Positions 28,824-38,660 of a DNA stretch of 64,000 bases are shown one piece after another. A program made the position numbers and the translations under genes. This stretch comes from Gammaproteobacteria bacterium (lineage in GTDB: Bacteria > Pseudomonadota > Gammaproteobacteria > Steroidobacterales > Steroidobacteraceae), in assembly GCA_004297335.1 (NCBI GenBank), contig SCUD01000058.1, positions 23,092 to 87,091 of the forward strand, in the 5' to 3' direction. Position 1 is the first letter of the stretch, and each line of letters begins with the position of its first letter. Below the pieces are notes generated by a model, which saw only the letters and a list, made by a program, of their open reading frames with translations, was not told where the DNA came from and searched no databases.

Positions 28824-29825
28824 TCAACCTCCGGCGCAGCGACGGCGTGCGGCCGCCTCGATGCGCGCAATCAGGCCAGTGACATCGCCGGTGACCTGCG
28901 CCTCGACCTCGAGGTACCAGGCGTCGGTCGCAGCGGCAGCCGGGCATTTTACGGCATCCTTCTCCGTCATCAGCACGGGCAGGTCCGGTTCGGCCTCCAG
29001 TACCGCAGCGCTGATCGCCGCATGATCGGGCAGCGGGCGCTCGCTCGGCTCCATGCCGAGCTCGCGCAAGGCCCGGAAATACTGCGCGGGATGGCCGATC
29101 GCCGCAACTCCCAGGACCCGGCGGCCCGCGAATGCGCGCGGCGACAGGCGCCGGCCGTCCGTGAGCGCGACCAGTGCCCGCGGCACCAGTGTCATCCCGA
29201 GTGCTCCGGGCCACGCGAACCCGCCGCCATTGACGACCACCGCATCGACCTGCGCCAGCCGTGCCCCCGGCTCCCGCAACGGTCCCGCCGGCAGGTAACG
29301 GCCATTGCCGAGGCCACGGCGGCCGTCGACGATTGCGATCTCGATATCGCGCTGCAGCGCGTAGTGCTGCAGGCCATCGTCGGCGATGATCAGCTCGCAA
29401 TCGGCCTCCAGCAGGCGCACGGCCGCGGGCCGGTCGTGACCGACTGCGACCGGCACCCCCAGGCGCCTGGCCAGCAGCAGCGCCTCGTCGCCCACGTCCG
29501 TGACACTGCTCGTGCCCGTGACCCGGCGTGCGGCGCCACCGGCGCCCCGATAACCGCGACCCACGATTCCGACCCGCCAGCCACGCGCGAGCAGCTGTCC
29601 AGCCAGCCAGATCACGAACGGCGTCTTGCCGGTGCCGCCGACCGTCAGGTTGCCGACCACCACCACGGCCCGCGGCGAGCGGTAGCTCGCCAGCCAGCCG
29701 CGGCGCCAGCACTGGCGACGACCGGCCACCGCGGCCGCGAACAGCCAGGACAGTGGCAGCAGCCAGCGCCCGCGACGGTGATCGCCGTACCAGGTCGCCA
29801 GCAGCCAGTCGTGCAGCCGCGGCAT
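28824..29825 (-). CDS. lpxK: tetraacyldisaccharide 4'-kinase
   Basis: LpxK phosphorylates the lipid A precursor at the 4' position on the inner membrane. The 333-residue protein has an N-terminal amphipathic/membrane segment (WLLPLSWLFAAAVA). The P-loop is VVVVGNLTVGGTGKTPFV near residues 55-72, followed by GIVGRGYRGAG, DEALLLARRLGVPVAVGHDR and LIIADDGLQHYALQRDIEI with the catalytic Asp pair. LMTEKDAVKC lies near the end. It abuts msbA upstream and ycaR downstream. Confidence 0.98.
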   Translation of the reverse strand: MPRLHDWLLATWYGDHRRGRWLLPLSWLFAAAVAGRRQCWRRGWLASYRSPRAVVVVGNLTVGGTGKTPFVIWLAGQLLARGWRVGIVGRGYRGAGGAARRVTGTSSVTDVGDEALLLARRLGVPVAVGHDRPAAVRLLEADCELIIADDGLQHYALQRDIEIAIVDGRRGLGNGRYLPAGPLREPGARLAQVDAVVVNGGGFAWPGALGMTLVPRALVALTDGRRLSPRAFAGRRVLGVAAIGHPAQYFRALRELGMEPSERPLPDHAAISAAVLEAEPDLPVLMTEKDAVKCPAAAATDAWYLEVEAQVTGDVTGLIARIEAAARRRCAGG

Positions 29826-31601
29826 CTACACGCTGAACTGCATGCGGTGCAGCGCCGCGTACACACCGCCAGCGGCGAGCAGTTCTGCATGCGTGCCGGA
29901 CTCGACGATCCGGCCCTCATCCAGCACGATGATGCGGCTGGCATTCTCGATCGTCGACAGCCGGTGGGCGATGACCAGCGTCGTGCGGCCGTGCAGCAGT
30001 CCGGCCACCGCTACCTGCACGGCGCGCTCGGATTCGGAATCCAGCGCCGAGGTCGCCTCGTCGAGGATCAGCACCGGGGCGTCACGCAGCAGTGCCCGTG
30101 CGATCGCGACGCGCTGGCGCTGCCCGCCGGACAACAGGGCTCCGCGATCGCCAACCAGCGTATCGAGTCCAAGCGGCAGCTCGTCGGCGAATTCCAGCAC
30201 ATGCGCGGCACGCGCCGCGCGCTCGACGGCCGCAGCGTCCGCGTCCGGGCGACTGAAGGCGATGTTGTTGCGGATCGTGTCGTCGAGCAGCATCACGTCC
30301 TGGCTGACGAGGGCGATCTGGCGGCGCAGGTCAGCAAGCCGGTATTCCCGCAGGTCCACGCCATCCAGCAGCACCTGCCCCGCATCCGGGTCGTAGAAAC
30401 GCGGCAGCAGCCCGACCAGCGTGGACTTGCCACTGCCCGAGCGGCCGACGATCGCCACGGTCTCGCCGGGCGCAACGCGGAAGCTGATGTCGCGCAGCAC
30501 CCGGCCCTGCGACGGATCGTAGGTGAAATCGACCTGCCGGTACTCGACCTCGCCGACTGCGCGCGGCAGCGGCCGACCACCGCCCTGGTCCTCGGCCGGC
30601 GTATCGAGGATCGCAAACACGCTCTCGCCCGCGGCGATCCCCTGCTGCAGCGGCACGACCAGCGCGATCAACCGCCGCAGCGGCGCGGTGATCAGCAGCA
30701 GCGCCGTCAGGAACGACATGAACTCGCCGACCGTCAGTGCCTGCGCGAGCACCCGGCGGATCGCCACGTACATCACCGCGGCGAGCCCGATCGCCGCGAT
30801 CAGCTGCACCACCGGGTTCGAGACGGCGCGCACCCGGATCAGCTTCATGTGGCTCGCGCGATTGCGCTCGTTGACCTGCTCGAATACCGCGAGCTGACGC
30901 GGTTCGGCATTGAAGACCTTGATCACCCGATGGCCTTCCAGCGACTCCTTGGCGACCCGGGTGACATCGCCCATCGAATCCTGGATGCGCTGGCTGTAGC
31001 GGCGCAGCAGCCGACTGGTGATGCGGATCAGGCCGACGATCAGCGGCGCCACCGCGAGCGCGAACAGCGTCAGGCGCCAGTTCATCCAGAAGAGCCAGCC
31101 GAGCAGCCCGATGATCGTCAGCGTGTCCTTGATGAGCGAGGTCACGGCAGTCGTCGCCGCCTCGGCGACCAGCTCGATGTTGTAGGTCAGCCGCGACAGC
31201 AGCTGGGCCGCGCCGTTGCGGTCGAAGAACGCCGCTGGCAGTCCCAGGTAGCGGGCAAAGAGCTGGTGCCGCAGCGCCTTGATCACGTAGCGCCCGACCC
31301 GGCCGAGCGCATAGACGGACAGGAAGTCGCCGACGCCGCGCACCAGGAACAGCGCGATGATTCCGGATGGCACGAACAGCAGCATCGCGTTGCTGCGCTC
31401 GACGAAGGCCCCGTCGATGAAGCGCTTGACCAGCCATGCGAGCCCGGTATCGACGGCGGCATACAGCACCATGCCGAGCACGCCGAGCAGGAACATCGGC
31501 CACTGCGATCGCGCGTAGCCCAGCAGCCGCAGGTAGACCTGCAGGCCGCTGGCCGGTGGCAGGCCGGCCTCAGTCGTCGTTCTGCTGGCTGATAGTGGCA
31601 A
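29826..31601 (-). CDS. msbA: lipid A export ABC transporter MsbA
   Basis: MsbA flips lipid A-core across the inner membrane. The fused exporter has six membrane helices in residues ~25-320, including YVIKALRHQLFARYLGLPAAFFD as the first coupling region. The nucleotide-binding domain has Walker A VGRSGSGKST, Q-loop SQDVMLLDDT, signature LLSGGQRQRVAIARALL, Walker B ILDEATSALD and the His switch VIAHRLST. The tracked ORF runs through exbD; no ATG or GTG lies near the family start. I chose the TTG at 31601 (591 residues), which overlaps exbD by 32 nt. The start is uncertain. It directly precedes lpxK, a fitting pair. Confidence 0.95.
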   Translation of the reverse strand: MPLSASRTTTEAGLPPASGLQVYLRLLGYARSQWPMFLLGVLGMVLYAAVDTGLAWLVKRFIDGAFVERSNAMLLFVPSGIIALFLVRGVGDFLSVYALGRVGRYVIKALRHQLFARYLGLPAAFFDRNGAAQLLSRLTYNIELVAEAATTAVTSLIKDTLTIIGLLGWLFWMNWRLTLFALAVAPLIVGLIRITSRLLRRYSQRIQDSMGDVTRVAKESLEGHRVIKVFNAEPRQLAVFEQVNERNRASHMKLIRVRAVSNPVVQLIAAIGLAAVMYVAIRRVLAQALTVGEFMSFLTALLLITAPLRRLIALVVPLQQGIAAGESVFAILDTPAEDQGGGRPLPRAVGEVEYRQVDFTYDPSQGRVLRDISFRVAPGETVAIVGRSGSGKSTLVGLLPRFYDPDAGQVLLDGVDLREYRLADLRRQIALVSQDVMLLDDTIRNNIAFSRPDADAAAVERAARAAHVLEFADELPLGLDTLVGDRGALLSGGQRQRVAIARALLRDAPVLILDEATSALDSESERAVQVAVAGLLHGRTTLVIAHRLSTIENASRIIVLDEGRIVESGTHAELLAAGGVYAALHRMQFSV

Positions 31602-31992
31602 TGTTGACCTGCGTGAAACCCAGCCGCGCCGCGACGTCCATGGCCGTGACCACGGCCTGGTGGCTCGCGTGCGCGTCGGCACGGATGGTGATCGGCCGGC
31701 CGGTCGCGCCGGCCGCGCTCTGTACCAGGGCCGCGCGCAGGGTCTCGCGCGAGTTGTTGACCAGCGCGCGCTCATTGACCCGGTAGCTGCCCTGCGCGGT
31801 GACCGTGATCACCAGGGGATCAGGGATCGAGGTCGCCTGCCCAACGCTGGCGGACGGCAGCTCGACCCGCAGGCGGCCCTCCTGGACGAAGGTCGAGGAC
31901 ACCATGAAGAAGATCACCAGCAGCAGGACGACGTCGATCAGCGAGGTCAGGTTCAGTTCCGGATCCGCGCGGCGCCCGGAACTGAGCTTCAC
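31570..31992 (-). CDS. exbD: ExbD/TolR-family biopolymer transport protein
   Basis: ExbD forms proton-driven stator complexes with ExbB. The 140-residue protein has the cytoplasmic RRADPELNLTSLIDVVLLLVIFFMV, with the conserved Asp in the single membrane helix, followed by a periplasmic domain. It starts with GTG overlapping the exbB stop (GTGA). The long tracked ORF upstream is spurious. The exbB-exbD-lpxK arrangement occurs in Pseudomonas too, and no tonB or tolA accompanies it here, so the partner is unknown. Confidence 0.95.
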   Translation of the reverse strand: MKLSSGRRADPELNLTSLIDVVLLLVIFFMVSSTFVQEGRLRVELPSASVGQATSIPDPLVITVTAQGSYRVNERALVNNSRETLRAALVQSAAGATGRPITIRADAHASHQAVVTAMDVAARLGFTQVNIATISQQNDD

Positions 31993-32603
31993 GCCTGTAC
32001 TCCGAGGCGATCGAAGGCCTGCACCAGCTTGATCGCCTCCTTTTCCATCTCCACGACCAGTCCATCCACCAGGCCCTGCAGGTAGCGGTAGCCGATCAGG
32101 GCTGGAATGGCGACCATCAGGCCGGCGGCCGTCGTGATCAGGGCCTCGCCGATGCCGCCGGACAGCACGCGCGCATCGCCGACGCCCTGGGTGGTGATCG
32201 CTTCGAAGGCCTCGATCATGCCGGTGACGGTGCCGAGCAGTCCGAGCAGCGGCGAGATGGTTGCGATCGTGCCGAGTGTGTTGAGGAAACGGCCAAGCTC
32301 GTGCACGACGTGGCGACCGGAGTCCTCGATGACCTCCTTCATGATCTCGCGGCCGTGGTGCCGGTGCGCAAGTCCGGTAGCCAGCACCCGGCCGAGCGGC
32401 GAATTGCGCTCGAGTGCCTGGATGTGCTGCTCGGTCAGCGAATTCGTCTCGACCAGCTTCCAGACCCGCTCGGTCAGCTCGCGCGGGATCACCCGCTTGC
32501 GCTGCAGTGTCCACAGGCGTTCGAGAATGATGGCCGCCGCACCGACCGAGCAGATCAGGATCGGCCACATGACCGGTCCACCGACGAGGATGATTTCCCA
32601 CAT
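31989..32603 (-). CDS. exbB: ExbB/TolQ/MotA-family proton channel protein
   Basis: This is the channel subunit of an ExbBD stator. The 204 residues contain a first membrane helix (WPILICSVGAAAIILERLW), a cytoplasmic domain, then LGTIATISPLLGLLGTVTGMIEAF and GGIGEALITTAAGLMVAIPALIGY, the paired helices lining the channel. The ATG at 32603 lies 49 nt inside the 3' end of comEC. It is one of two exbBD pairs in the window; the other is with tonB at 54.8-56.6 kb. Confidence 0.95.
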   Translation of the reverse strand: MWEIILVGGPVMWPILICSVGAAAIILERLWTLQRKRVIPRELTERVWKLVETNSLTEQHIQALERNSPLGRVLATGLAHRHHGREIMKEVIEDSGRHVVHELGRFLNTLGTIATISPLLGLLGTVTGMIEAFEAITTQGVGDARVLSGGIGEALITTAAGLMVAIPALIGYRYLQGLVDGLVVEMEKEAIKLVQAFDRLGVQA

Positions 32604-34891
32604 GCGACGGCATGATACCGTGCACCGTCGCGGCGCTGCCACCAGCGCCGCGATGAACTGCGGGCCGACGTCGCGCGGATCTCGCCCGGCCGCGCGCCAA
32701 AGTGCACGCTGACGGCACCGCTCGAGGCAGTCGTCAGCACGGTCGTGCCGGTGGCACGCCAGCGCGCGACCACCTCCGCGTGCGGCAGCCCCCACTGGTT
32801 GCCGAAACCCGCCGAGGCGATGCCGAGGCCTGCGCCAACGGCCTGGACCAGTACCGGCGTCGACGAACTGCGGCTGCCGTGGTGCGGCAGCAGCACGACG
32901 TCCGCTGCGATCTGTTGCCGGCTGAGCGACATTTCCGCGGCTCGCTCGGCATCCGCGAGCAGCAGTGCGCTGCCGGCGGACCCGGTGACAGCCAGCACGC
33001 AGGAGCCTTCGTTGTCGCTGCCGACGAAGTCCCCCGGCGGGTGCAGGAAGCGAAAATGCACGCCGTCCCAGTCCCATTGCTGGCCCGCGCTGCAGCGGGC
33101 TACCGTGCCCGCTCCGGCCAGATCCGGTCCGACCGACAGTTGCGCGACCGGCAGCGCCTGCTGCAGCGTGGCAACGCCTCCCGCATGATCCGCATCGCCA
33201 TGACTGACAACGAGGCGGTCGATCCGGCGGACCCCGGCGGCGCGCAGCCACGGCACCAGCACCGTGCGCGCCGCCGTACCTCCGCCGCGCCAGCGTGGTC
33301 CCGTGTCGAAGACCAGCGTGTGCTGCCCGGTCCGGACGACGGCTGCCAGCCCCTGCCCGACGTCGAGCACCGCGAGCGTCCAGGTTCCTGGTCCGGGTTG
33401 CGGCCCGCGCCCGCAGATGACAGCGAGCAGCATGGCGGCGGCCGCGATGCGCAGTCCGCGCTGGGGCAGCACCAGCGCGAGCGCTATGGCGAGCCCGGCG
33501 AGCGCGACGACTGGCAGCGGCTGCCGCGCCGTCGCCCAGGTCGCGCCCGGCAGCTGGCCGGCCCAGATCAACCAGGGCCAGACCTGGTCGAGCAATTTGC
33601 CGAGGCTGCCCCAGGGCGCTGCCGGGGAACCAGGGGCCACGAGCGCGAACGCGGTACCGGCGAGCGTCGCTGGCAGCAACAGGAAGCTGAAGACCGGGAT
33701 CGCCACCGCGTTGGCGAGCGGTGCGACCAGCGACAGGCGCCCGAACGCGACCGCGAGCACGGGCGCCAGCACGATGAGCAGGGTCCACTGGGCCCGGGCG
33801 AAGGTCACCAGGCGCGCCGGCCAGCCCTGGCCCGCGTCCGCGAGCGCCAGCAGCGCCCAGGTGGCGACGAAGGACAGCCAGAATCCAGCCGAACTGACGG
33901 CGAGCGGATCGCCGGCGACCAGTACCAGGGCCGCGAGCGCCAGCGTACGCGGTGCGATGCTGGTGCGCCGCAAGGCCCGCAGCCCGGTCACGATCGCTAC
34001 CATCGCCAGGGTGCGCAGTGCCGGCAGCGACGCTCCGGCCAGCAGCGTATAGCCGGCGGTCGCCACCAGCACCAGCGCCGACTCCAGGCCGACGCGCCAG
34101 CGCAGCGCGCCGCAGCCGGGCAGCCTCCAGGCGGCGCGCAGCAGTATGAGCACGACCAGTGCGAAGGCCGTTACATGCAGCCCCGAGATCGCGATCAGGT
34201 GCGCGGTACCGGTCGCGGCGAAGGCCTCCCAGAGTTCCCCGGGTATCGCGCCGCGCAGGCCGACTGCGAGCCCCTGCAGGACCCCGGCTGAGGGACCGCC
34301 CGCCAGCACGCGGTCGATATCGGTCGCTACGCGCGAGCGCAGTCGCTCCACCGGATGCCGCCATGGCCGCTCGACCAGCAACTCCGGCGGCGGATCGGTG
34401 CGCAGATAGCCGGTTGCCACGATCCGCTGGCGCAGCAGATCGAGTTCGCGATCGCTGCCGCCGCCGTTCGCGAAGCCGCTGCGACAGCGCAGGCGCGCCG
34501 TCACCCGCCAGTCCTGGCCGGGCCTGGGCAGGACGGGTGCGTCGTACCAGGACAACCGCAACCGTCCCTGCGGCGCCCCCGGGCCCCGCGGCTCGAGCAC
34601 GCGCAGCTCCAGTTCGACGTGCCCGTCACGGGCAACGGCCGGCGCCACCACGCGAACCGTCAGCGGCAGGTCCTCGCGGTCACGCGCGCAGGGCCAGTCC
34701 CGGGCCAGCAGCTGCCCGGCGCCATGGGCCGTCCACGCGAAGCCCAGGCACACGGCGGCGAGGCCACGGGAGTGAGGCCAGGCAGCGGCCGCGATCAGCG
34801 CGATGAGCAGCAGGACCGGCGCCGCGGGCAGCTCCGGCAGGAACTGCACGGCTCCGGCACCAGCGCAGCAGCACAGGACCAGCCGCAGCAT
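32555..34891 (-). CDS. comEC: DNA internalization protein ComEC/Rec2
   Basis: ComEC is the inner-membrane channel for single-stranded DNA in natural transformation. The 778-residue protein has an N-terminal DUF4131 region with hydrophobic helices and an OB-like domain (LPLTVRVVAPAVA). The competence core includes GTAHLIAISGLHVTAFALVVLIL and many helices. A C-terminal metallo-beta-lactamase-like domain follows, with VLDVGQGLAAVV, VVSHGDADHAGG and LLPHHGSRSSS. All three parts are present, so it looks full length. It follows lolD by 63 nt and overlaps exbB by 49 nt. Whether the organism is competent depends on genes outside this window. Confidence 0.96.
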   Translation of the reverse strand: MLRLVLCCCAGAGAVQFLPELPAAPVLLLIALIAAAAWPHSRGLAAVCLGFAWTAHGAGQLLARDWPCARDREDLPLTVRVVAPAVARDGHVELELRVLEPRGPGAPQGRLRLSWYDAPVLPRPGQDWRVTARLRCRSGFANGGGSDRELDLLRQRIVATGYLRTDPPPELLVERPWRHPVERLRSRVATDIDRVLAGGPSAGVLQGLAVGLRGAIPGELWEAFAATGTAHLIAISGLHVTAFALVVLILLRAAWRLPGCGALRWRVGLESALVLVATAGYTLLAGASLPALRTLAMVAIVTGLRALRRTSIAPRTLALAALVLVAGDPLAVSSAGFWLSFVATWALLALADAGQGWPARLVTFARAQWTLLIVLAPVLAVAFGRLSLVAPLANAVAIPVFSFLLLPATLAGTAFALVAPGSPAAPWGSLGKLLDQVWPWLIWAGQLPGATWATARQPLPVVALAGLAIALALVLPQRGLRIAAAAMLLAVICGRGPQPGPGTWTLAVLDVGQGLAAVVRTGQHTLVFDTGPRWRGGGTAARTVLVPWLRAAGVRRIDRLVVSHGDADHAGGVATLQQALPVAQLSVGPDLAGAGTVARCSAGQQWDWDGVHFRFLHPPGDFVGSDNEGSCVLAVTGSAGSALLLADAERAAEMSLSRQQIAADVVLLPHHGSRSSSTPVLVQAVGAGLGIASAGFGNQWGLPHAEVVARWRATGTTVLTTASSGAVSVHFGARPGEIRATSARSSSRRWWQRRDGARYHAVACGKSSSSVDRSCGRS

Positions 34892-34954
34892 CGAGGTCCA
34901 TCCGTGGACAAGCCACGGTGATCCTCGCCCAGCGCGGCCGGCGCCGCGCTGCGC

Positions 34955-35671
34955 TCAGCCGCTGTGTTCGGCCAGAATTCCGTCGGTCAGCGTCAGCACG
35001 CGGTCCATGCGGGCGGCCAGCACCTCGTCGTGCGTCACGATCACGAGACTGGTCCCGAACTCGCGGTTCAGGTCCATCATCAGGTCGAACACCTGGCGGG
35101 CGCGCGCGGCATCCAGGTTGCCGGTCGGCTCGTCGGCCAGCACGATCCGCGGCCTGGTCACCAGCGCCCGCGCCACCGCCGCGCGCTGGCGCTCGCCGCC
35201 GGAGAGCTCGGCCGGCCGGTGCGCCAGGCGCGCGCCGAGGCCGACACGCTCGAGCAGCGCGCGGGCCTCCGCCTGCGCCTGCGCGCGCGGCAGCCGGCGG
35301 ATCAGCAGCGGCATCGCGACATTCTCGAGCGCACTGAATTCCGGCAGCAGGTGATGAAACTGGTAGACGAAGCCGAGCGCCGCATTGCGCAATCGCCCGC
35401 GCTCCGCATCCGGCAGGGCCGACATCTCGCGCCCGTCGATCCGGACGCGTCCGGAGGTCGGCAGGTCGAGCCCGCCGAGGAGCTGCAGCAGTGTCGTCTT
35501 GCCGGATCCGGACGCGCCGATGATCGCGACCCGCTCGCCGCGCCGGATCTCGAGGTTCACGCCGCGCAGCACTGGCACGAGCACCGGCCCCTGCCGGAAT
35601 TCCCGGCTGAGGCCCACGCAGGCCAGCACGATGTCGTCATTCGTGGATGGAGCTTCGCCTTCAGACTTCAT
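34955..35671 (-). CDS. lolD: lipoprotein-releasing system ATPase LolD
   Basis: LolD powers LolCE to release outer-membrane lipoproteins to LolA. The 238-residue ATPase has Walker [20 protein letters not shown], the Lol-specific [23 protein letters not shown], signature [17 protein letters not shown] and Walker [12 protein letters not shown]. The tracked ORF is 45 codons too long; MKSEGEAP at 35671 is the likely start, overlapping the lolE stop by 11 nt. It is followed by comEC. Confidence 0.97.
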   Translation of the reverse strand: MKSEGEAPSTNDDIVLACVGLSREFRQGPVLVPVLRGVNLEIRRGERVAIIGASGSGKTTLLQLLGGLDLPTSGRVRIDGREMSALPDAERGRLRNAALGFVYQFHHLLPEFSALENVAMPLLIRRLPRAQAQAEARALLERVGLGARLAHRPAELSGGERQRAAVARALVTRPRIVLADEPTGNLDAARARQVFDLMMDLNREFGTSLVIVTHDEVLAARMDRVLTLTDGILAEHSG

Positions 35672-36938
35672 GACGCAGGGCCTCGGCCGGCTGGGTTGCG
35701 GCGGCGCGCAACGCCGGCCAGATGGTGGCGAGGACGACGAGCACGAGCGCCGTGCCGGCCACCAGCGCGACGTCCGCGGGGCGCACCTCGGCGGGCAGGT
35801 CGGCAATCAGGTAGATGCCCGGATCCACCAGCGTGATCCCGAGCAACCGCTCGAGGACCTGCACCACCGCGGTGATGTTGGTCGCGATCGCGAGCCCGAG
35901 CGCGACACCCCCGAGCGTGCCGAGCAGGCCGATCGCTGACCCCTGTACGAGGAATACCGCCAGGATCTCGCGTGGCGTCGCGCCCTGGGTGCGCAGGATG
36001 GCGATGTCGCCCCGCTTTTCCTTCACCACCATCACCAGTGTCGCGATGATGTTGAATGCTGCCACCGCGATCAGCAGCAGCAGCACGATGAACAGGATGG
36101 ACTTCGTGACCTGGATCGAGCGGAAGAAATTGCCATGCCGGCGGCTCCAGTCACTGACCAGGAAATCCCGCTCCAGATCCCAGGCCAGGTCGAGCGCCAG
36201 CGCGCGCACCTCGGCGGCAGCCTGCAACGGATCCACCAGACGGTAGCGCAGGCCGGTGACCGCATCGCCGAGCCGGAACAACCGCGCCGCGTCGTCGAGA
36301 TGCAGCAGCGCCAGGCCGCGGTCGTATTCGAACATGCCGGAATCGATGAAGCCCGCCACCGTGAAGCGGCGCATGCGCGGCAGCAGGCCGGCCGGCGTCA
36401 CCTGTCCCTGCGCGATCACCAGCAGCACGCGGTCACCGATCGTCGCGCCAAGCTCGACGGCCAGCCGCCGGCCGAGCAGGATCCGGTAGTCGCCGGGCGT
36501 GAGCGACTCGAGCCCGGCGCCCTGCAAATGCTCGTGCAGCCGCGAGACCGCGCGTTCCGCCGCCGGCTGCACACCACGCAGTTCGACCGCCGCCGAACGG
36601 GTGCCGTGCACGAGCATGCCCCAGCCGGCGACGTACGGTGCCGTAGCGAGGACGGCCGGTCGCGCGGCCGTCCGTTCCCGGATCCGCTCCCAGTCTTCGA
36701 GCTGCCCGCTGCTGCCCTCGAGCGTCGCGTGGGCGACGACCTCGAGGATCCGGCTCCGGAGCTCGGTCTCGAAGCCGTTCATGACCGAGAGCACGGCGAT
36801 CAGCACCGCCACGCCCAGCAGGATGCCAGCGATCGCAATGGCCGAGATGAAGCTCACGAAGCGGTTCGAGCGGCGCGCACGGAGGTAGCGGCCGCCCATC
36901 CACCAGGTCCACGCCGGCCAGCCACGCCGCTCACTCAT
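35661..36938 (-). CDS. lolE: lipoprotein-releasing system membrane protein LolE/LolC
   Basis: This is one of two paralogous permeases in the Lol exporter. The 425-residue protein begins with [43 protein letters not shown], the first membrane helix and family signature. A large periplasmic domain follows, then three C-terminal helices ([61 protein letters not shown]). The coupling motif [17 protein letters not shown] is present. It overlaps lolC by 8 nt and lolD by 11 nt. Assigning LolE versus LolC from position alone is tentative. Confidence 0.93.
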   Translation of the reverse strand: MSERRGWPAWTWWMGGRYLRARRSNRFVSFISAIAIAGILLGVAVLIAVLSVMNGFETELRSRILEVVAHATLEGSSGQLEDWERIRERTAARPAVLATAPYVAGWGMLVHGTRSAAVELRGVQPAAERAVSRLHEHLQGAGLESLTPGDYRILLGRRLAVELGATIGDRVLLVIAQGQVTPAGLLPRMRRFTVAGFIDSGMFEYDRGLALLHLDDAARLFRLGDAVTGLRYRLVDPLQAAAEVRALALDLAWDLERDFLVSDWSRRHGNFFRSIQVTKSILFIVLLLLIAVAAFNIIATLVMVVKEKRGDIAILRTQGATPREILAVFLVQGSAIGLLGTLGGVALGLAIATNITAVVQVLERLLGITLVDPGIYLIADLPAEVRPADVALVAGTALVLVVLATIWPALRAAATQPAEALRHEV

Positions 36939-38169
36939 AGCGCAGCGCCTCGGCCGGTGCCGTGGCGGCGGCGCGCCGCGCCGGATACACCGTCGCCAGC
37001 AGCGTCAGTGTCAGGGCCGCCCCGGCCACGAACACGACATCGGCGAGCCGCAGCTCCGACGGGATCGTGGTCAGGTAGAAGACCTCGGCATCGAAGATCG
37101 TGAAGCCGAACAGGCGCTCGAGGCCCGCAGCCACGGCACCGGCGTTCCGGGCCAGCGCCACCCCGAGGCCGACCCCCGCCACCACACCCGCCCAGCCGAT
37201 CACCGTACCCTGTACCAGGAAGGCGCCGACCACGTCCGCACGCGACAGGCCGAGCGTGCGCAGGATGGCGATGTCGCCGCTCTTCTCCGTGACGACCATC
37301 ACCAGGCTGGCGACGATGTTGAACGCAGCCACGGCGACAATCAGCAGCAGGATTACGGTCATCATGGTCTTTTCCAGCCGGATCGCGCGGAAATAGGCCG
37401 CGTGCTCGACCGTCCAGTCGCTCGCGCCGGAGACCCCGAGCGCCGCGGCGACCCGTGATGCCAGCTGCGGTGCCGCGAACGGATCCGCGAAGAACAACCG
37501 CAGGCCGGCCGGAGCCTGCTCACCGGCCAGCGCGACCACGTCGTCGAACGCGGCCACCGCCAGCACTGCATCATGGTCCGCGAGCCCGATCTCGAAGGTG
37601 CCGGCCAGCGTGAAGCTGCCGATGCGTGGCTCGAGTGCGCCACCGTCGCCGGTCCGCGGCAGCAGCACCGTCACCGTATCGCCGGGCGCCACGCCGAGCT
37701 GCACGGCGAGTGCGCGTCCGAGCACGATGCGCCGGCTGCCGGGCAGGAGCGCCTCGAGCGTCCCCTCCCGCATCGCGCTGCGTAGCGTTGCATCGGCCTC
37801 GGCACCACCCGCACCCAGGCCCCGCAACGTGAAGCCAGCCAGTTCCGCTCCGGCGGAGACGAGCCCCTGCAGCTCGACGAAGGCCTGTGCCGCGATCACG
37901 CCGGGCTGGTTGCGGGCCCGGGCCGCCAGCGCCGCCAGTTGCGATCCATCCGCCGCCGCCGGCAGCGTCGCATGGGCGGTGAGCGCAAGCAGGCGACTGC
38001 GCAGCTCCCCCTCGAAGCCATTCATCACCGACAGGATCGTGATCAGGGCCGCGACGCCGAGGCCGACGCCGAGCAGGGAGACCCAGCTGATGAACGAAAC
38101 GAGGAACTGATGGCGACCGGCGCGCACGTAGCGCAGTCCGAGTCCCAGCGGCAAGGGGGTCAGCAGCAT
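36931..38169 (-). CDS. lolC: lipoprotein-releasing system membrane protein LolC/LolE
   Basis: This is the second Lol permease of 412 residues: [49 protein letters not shown], a periplasmic domain, then [39 protein letters not shown] and the last two helices. The tracked ORF extends 105 codons too far; the ATG at 38169 fits. It is the first gene of the minus-strand envelope operon and is divergent from the small exported protein at 38294. The C-E-D order here differs from E. coli lolC-lolD-lolE. Confidence 0.94.
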   Translation of the reverse strand: MLLTPLPLGLGLRYVRAGRHQFLVSFISWVSLLGVGLGVAALITILSVMNGFEGELRSRLLALTAHATLPAAADGSQLAALAARARNQPGVIAAQAFVELQGLVSAGAELAGFTLRGLGAGGAEADATLRSAMREGTLEALLPGSRRIVLGRALAVQLGVAPGDTVTVLLPRTGDGGALEPRIGSFTLAGTFEIGLADHDAVLAVAAFDDVVALAGEQAPAGLRLFFADPFAAPQLASRVAAALGVSGASDWTVEHAAYFRAIRLEKTMMTVILLLIVAVAAFNIVASLVMVVTEKSGDIAILRTLGLSRADVVGAFLVQGTVIGWAGVVAGVGLGVALARNAGAVAAGLERLFGFTIFDAEVFYLTTIPSELRLADVVFVAGAALTLTLLATVYPARRAAATAPAEALRYE

Positions 38170-38293
38170 CGCCGCGTATTGAAGCACAGTGGGCCGCCGA
38201 CATGGCGTTTCCGCGATGTGCATCAAGGTTTTCCGGCTGGCCGCAGCTCCACTGCCCCTCCCCGGTGCTACACTCGCCACCGGAGGAACCGCG

Positions 38294-38572
38294 ATGACAA
38301 TGGTAAGCAGAGGCCTGCTGGCCGCACTCCTCGCAGTGGCACCCGCGATCGCCACCGCACAGGACCAGCCCGATGGTGGCCCGGCCGTGGACCGCCCGCA
38401 GCGCGGTACCGCGATGAGCACCGTGCAGAATCGCTTCGGCGAACCGGTCAACCGCCACCCGGCGGTTGGCCAGCCGCCGATCACGCGCTGGGACTACCCG
38501 GGATTCTCGGTGTTCTTCGAACACGACCTCGTGATCCACGCCGTCCTGGTCCGGACCGCAGCGGCCAGCTGA
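38294..38572 (+). CDS. small exported protein, BamE/SmpA-like pattern
   Basis: This 92-residue protein starts with a clear signal peptide (SRGLLAALLAVAPAIATAQ) and GGAGGA 12 nt before the ATG. The mature part contains GTAMSTVQNRFGEPVNRHPAVGQPPITRWDYPGFSVFFEHDLVIHAVLV. The motif of a small residue pair, V-x-x-x-F-G-x-P, then W-x-Y-x-x-F-x-V-x-F resembles SmpA/OmlA/BamE-type domains. It is periplasmic by inference. I recognise the pattern as common in gammaproteobacteria, but not a characterised function. It precedes mfd by 88 nt and is divergent from lolC. Confidence 0.72.
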   Translation: MTMVSRGLLAALLAVAPAIATAQDQPDGGPAVDRPQRGTAMSTVQNRFGEPVNRHPAVGQPPITRWDYPGFSVFFEHDLVIHAVLVRTAAAS

Positions 38573-38660
38573 GCTTGCCCCCGGCGGAAACCGGGGTATC
38601 CTGCCGGGTTTGACCCCGCCGGGCCGTTCCGGAACGGGGCCGTACGTTCGCAGGGCCCCG

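Noticed and set aside
28776-31592. 938-codon plus-strand ORF across lpxK and msbA
   Set aside because: Low-complexity His/Gln/Arg translation antisense to two well-supported genes.
38581-38600. CCCCGG...CCGGGG hairpin between the small exported gene and mfd
   Set aside because: The 6-bp stem has no T tract and sits in very GC-rich DNA; not enough to call a terminator.
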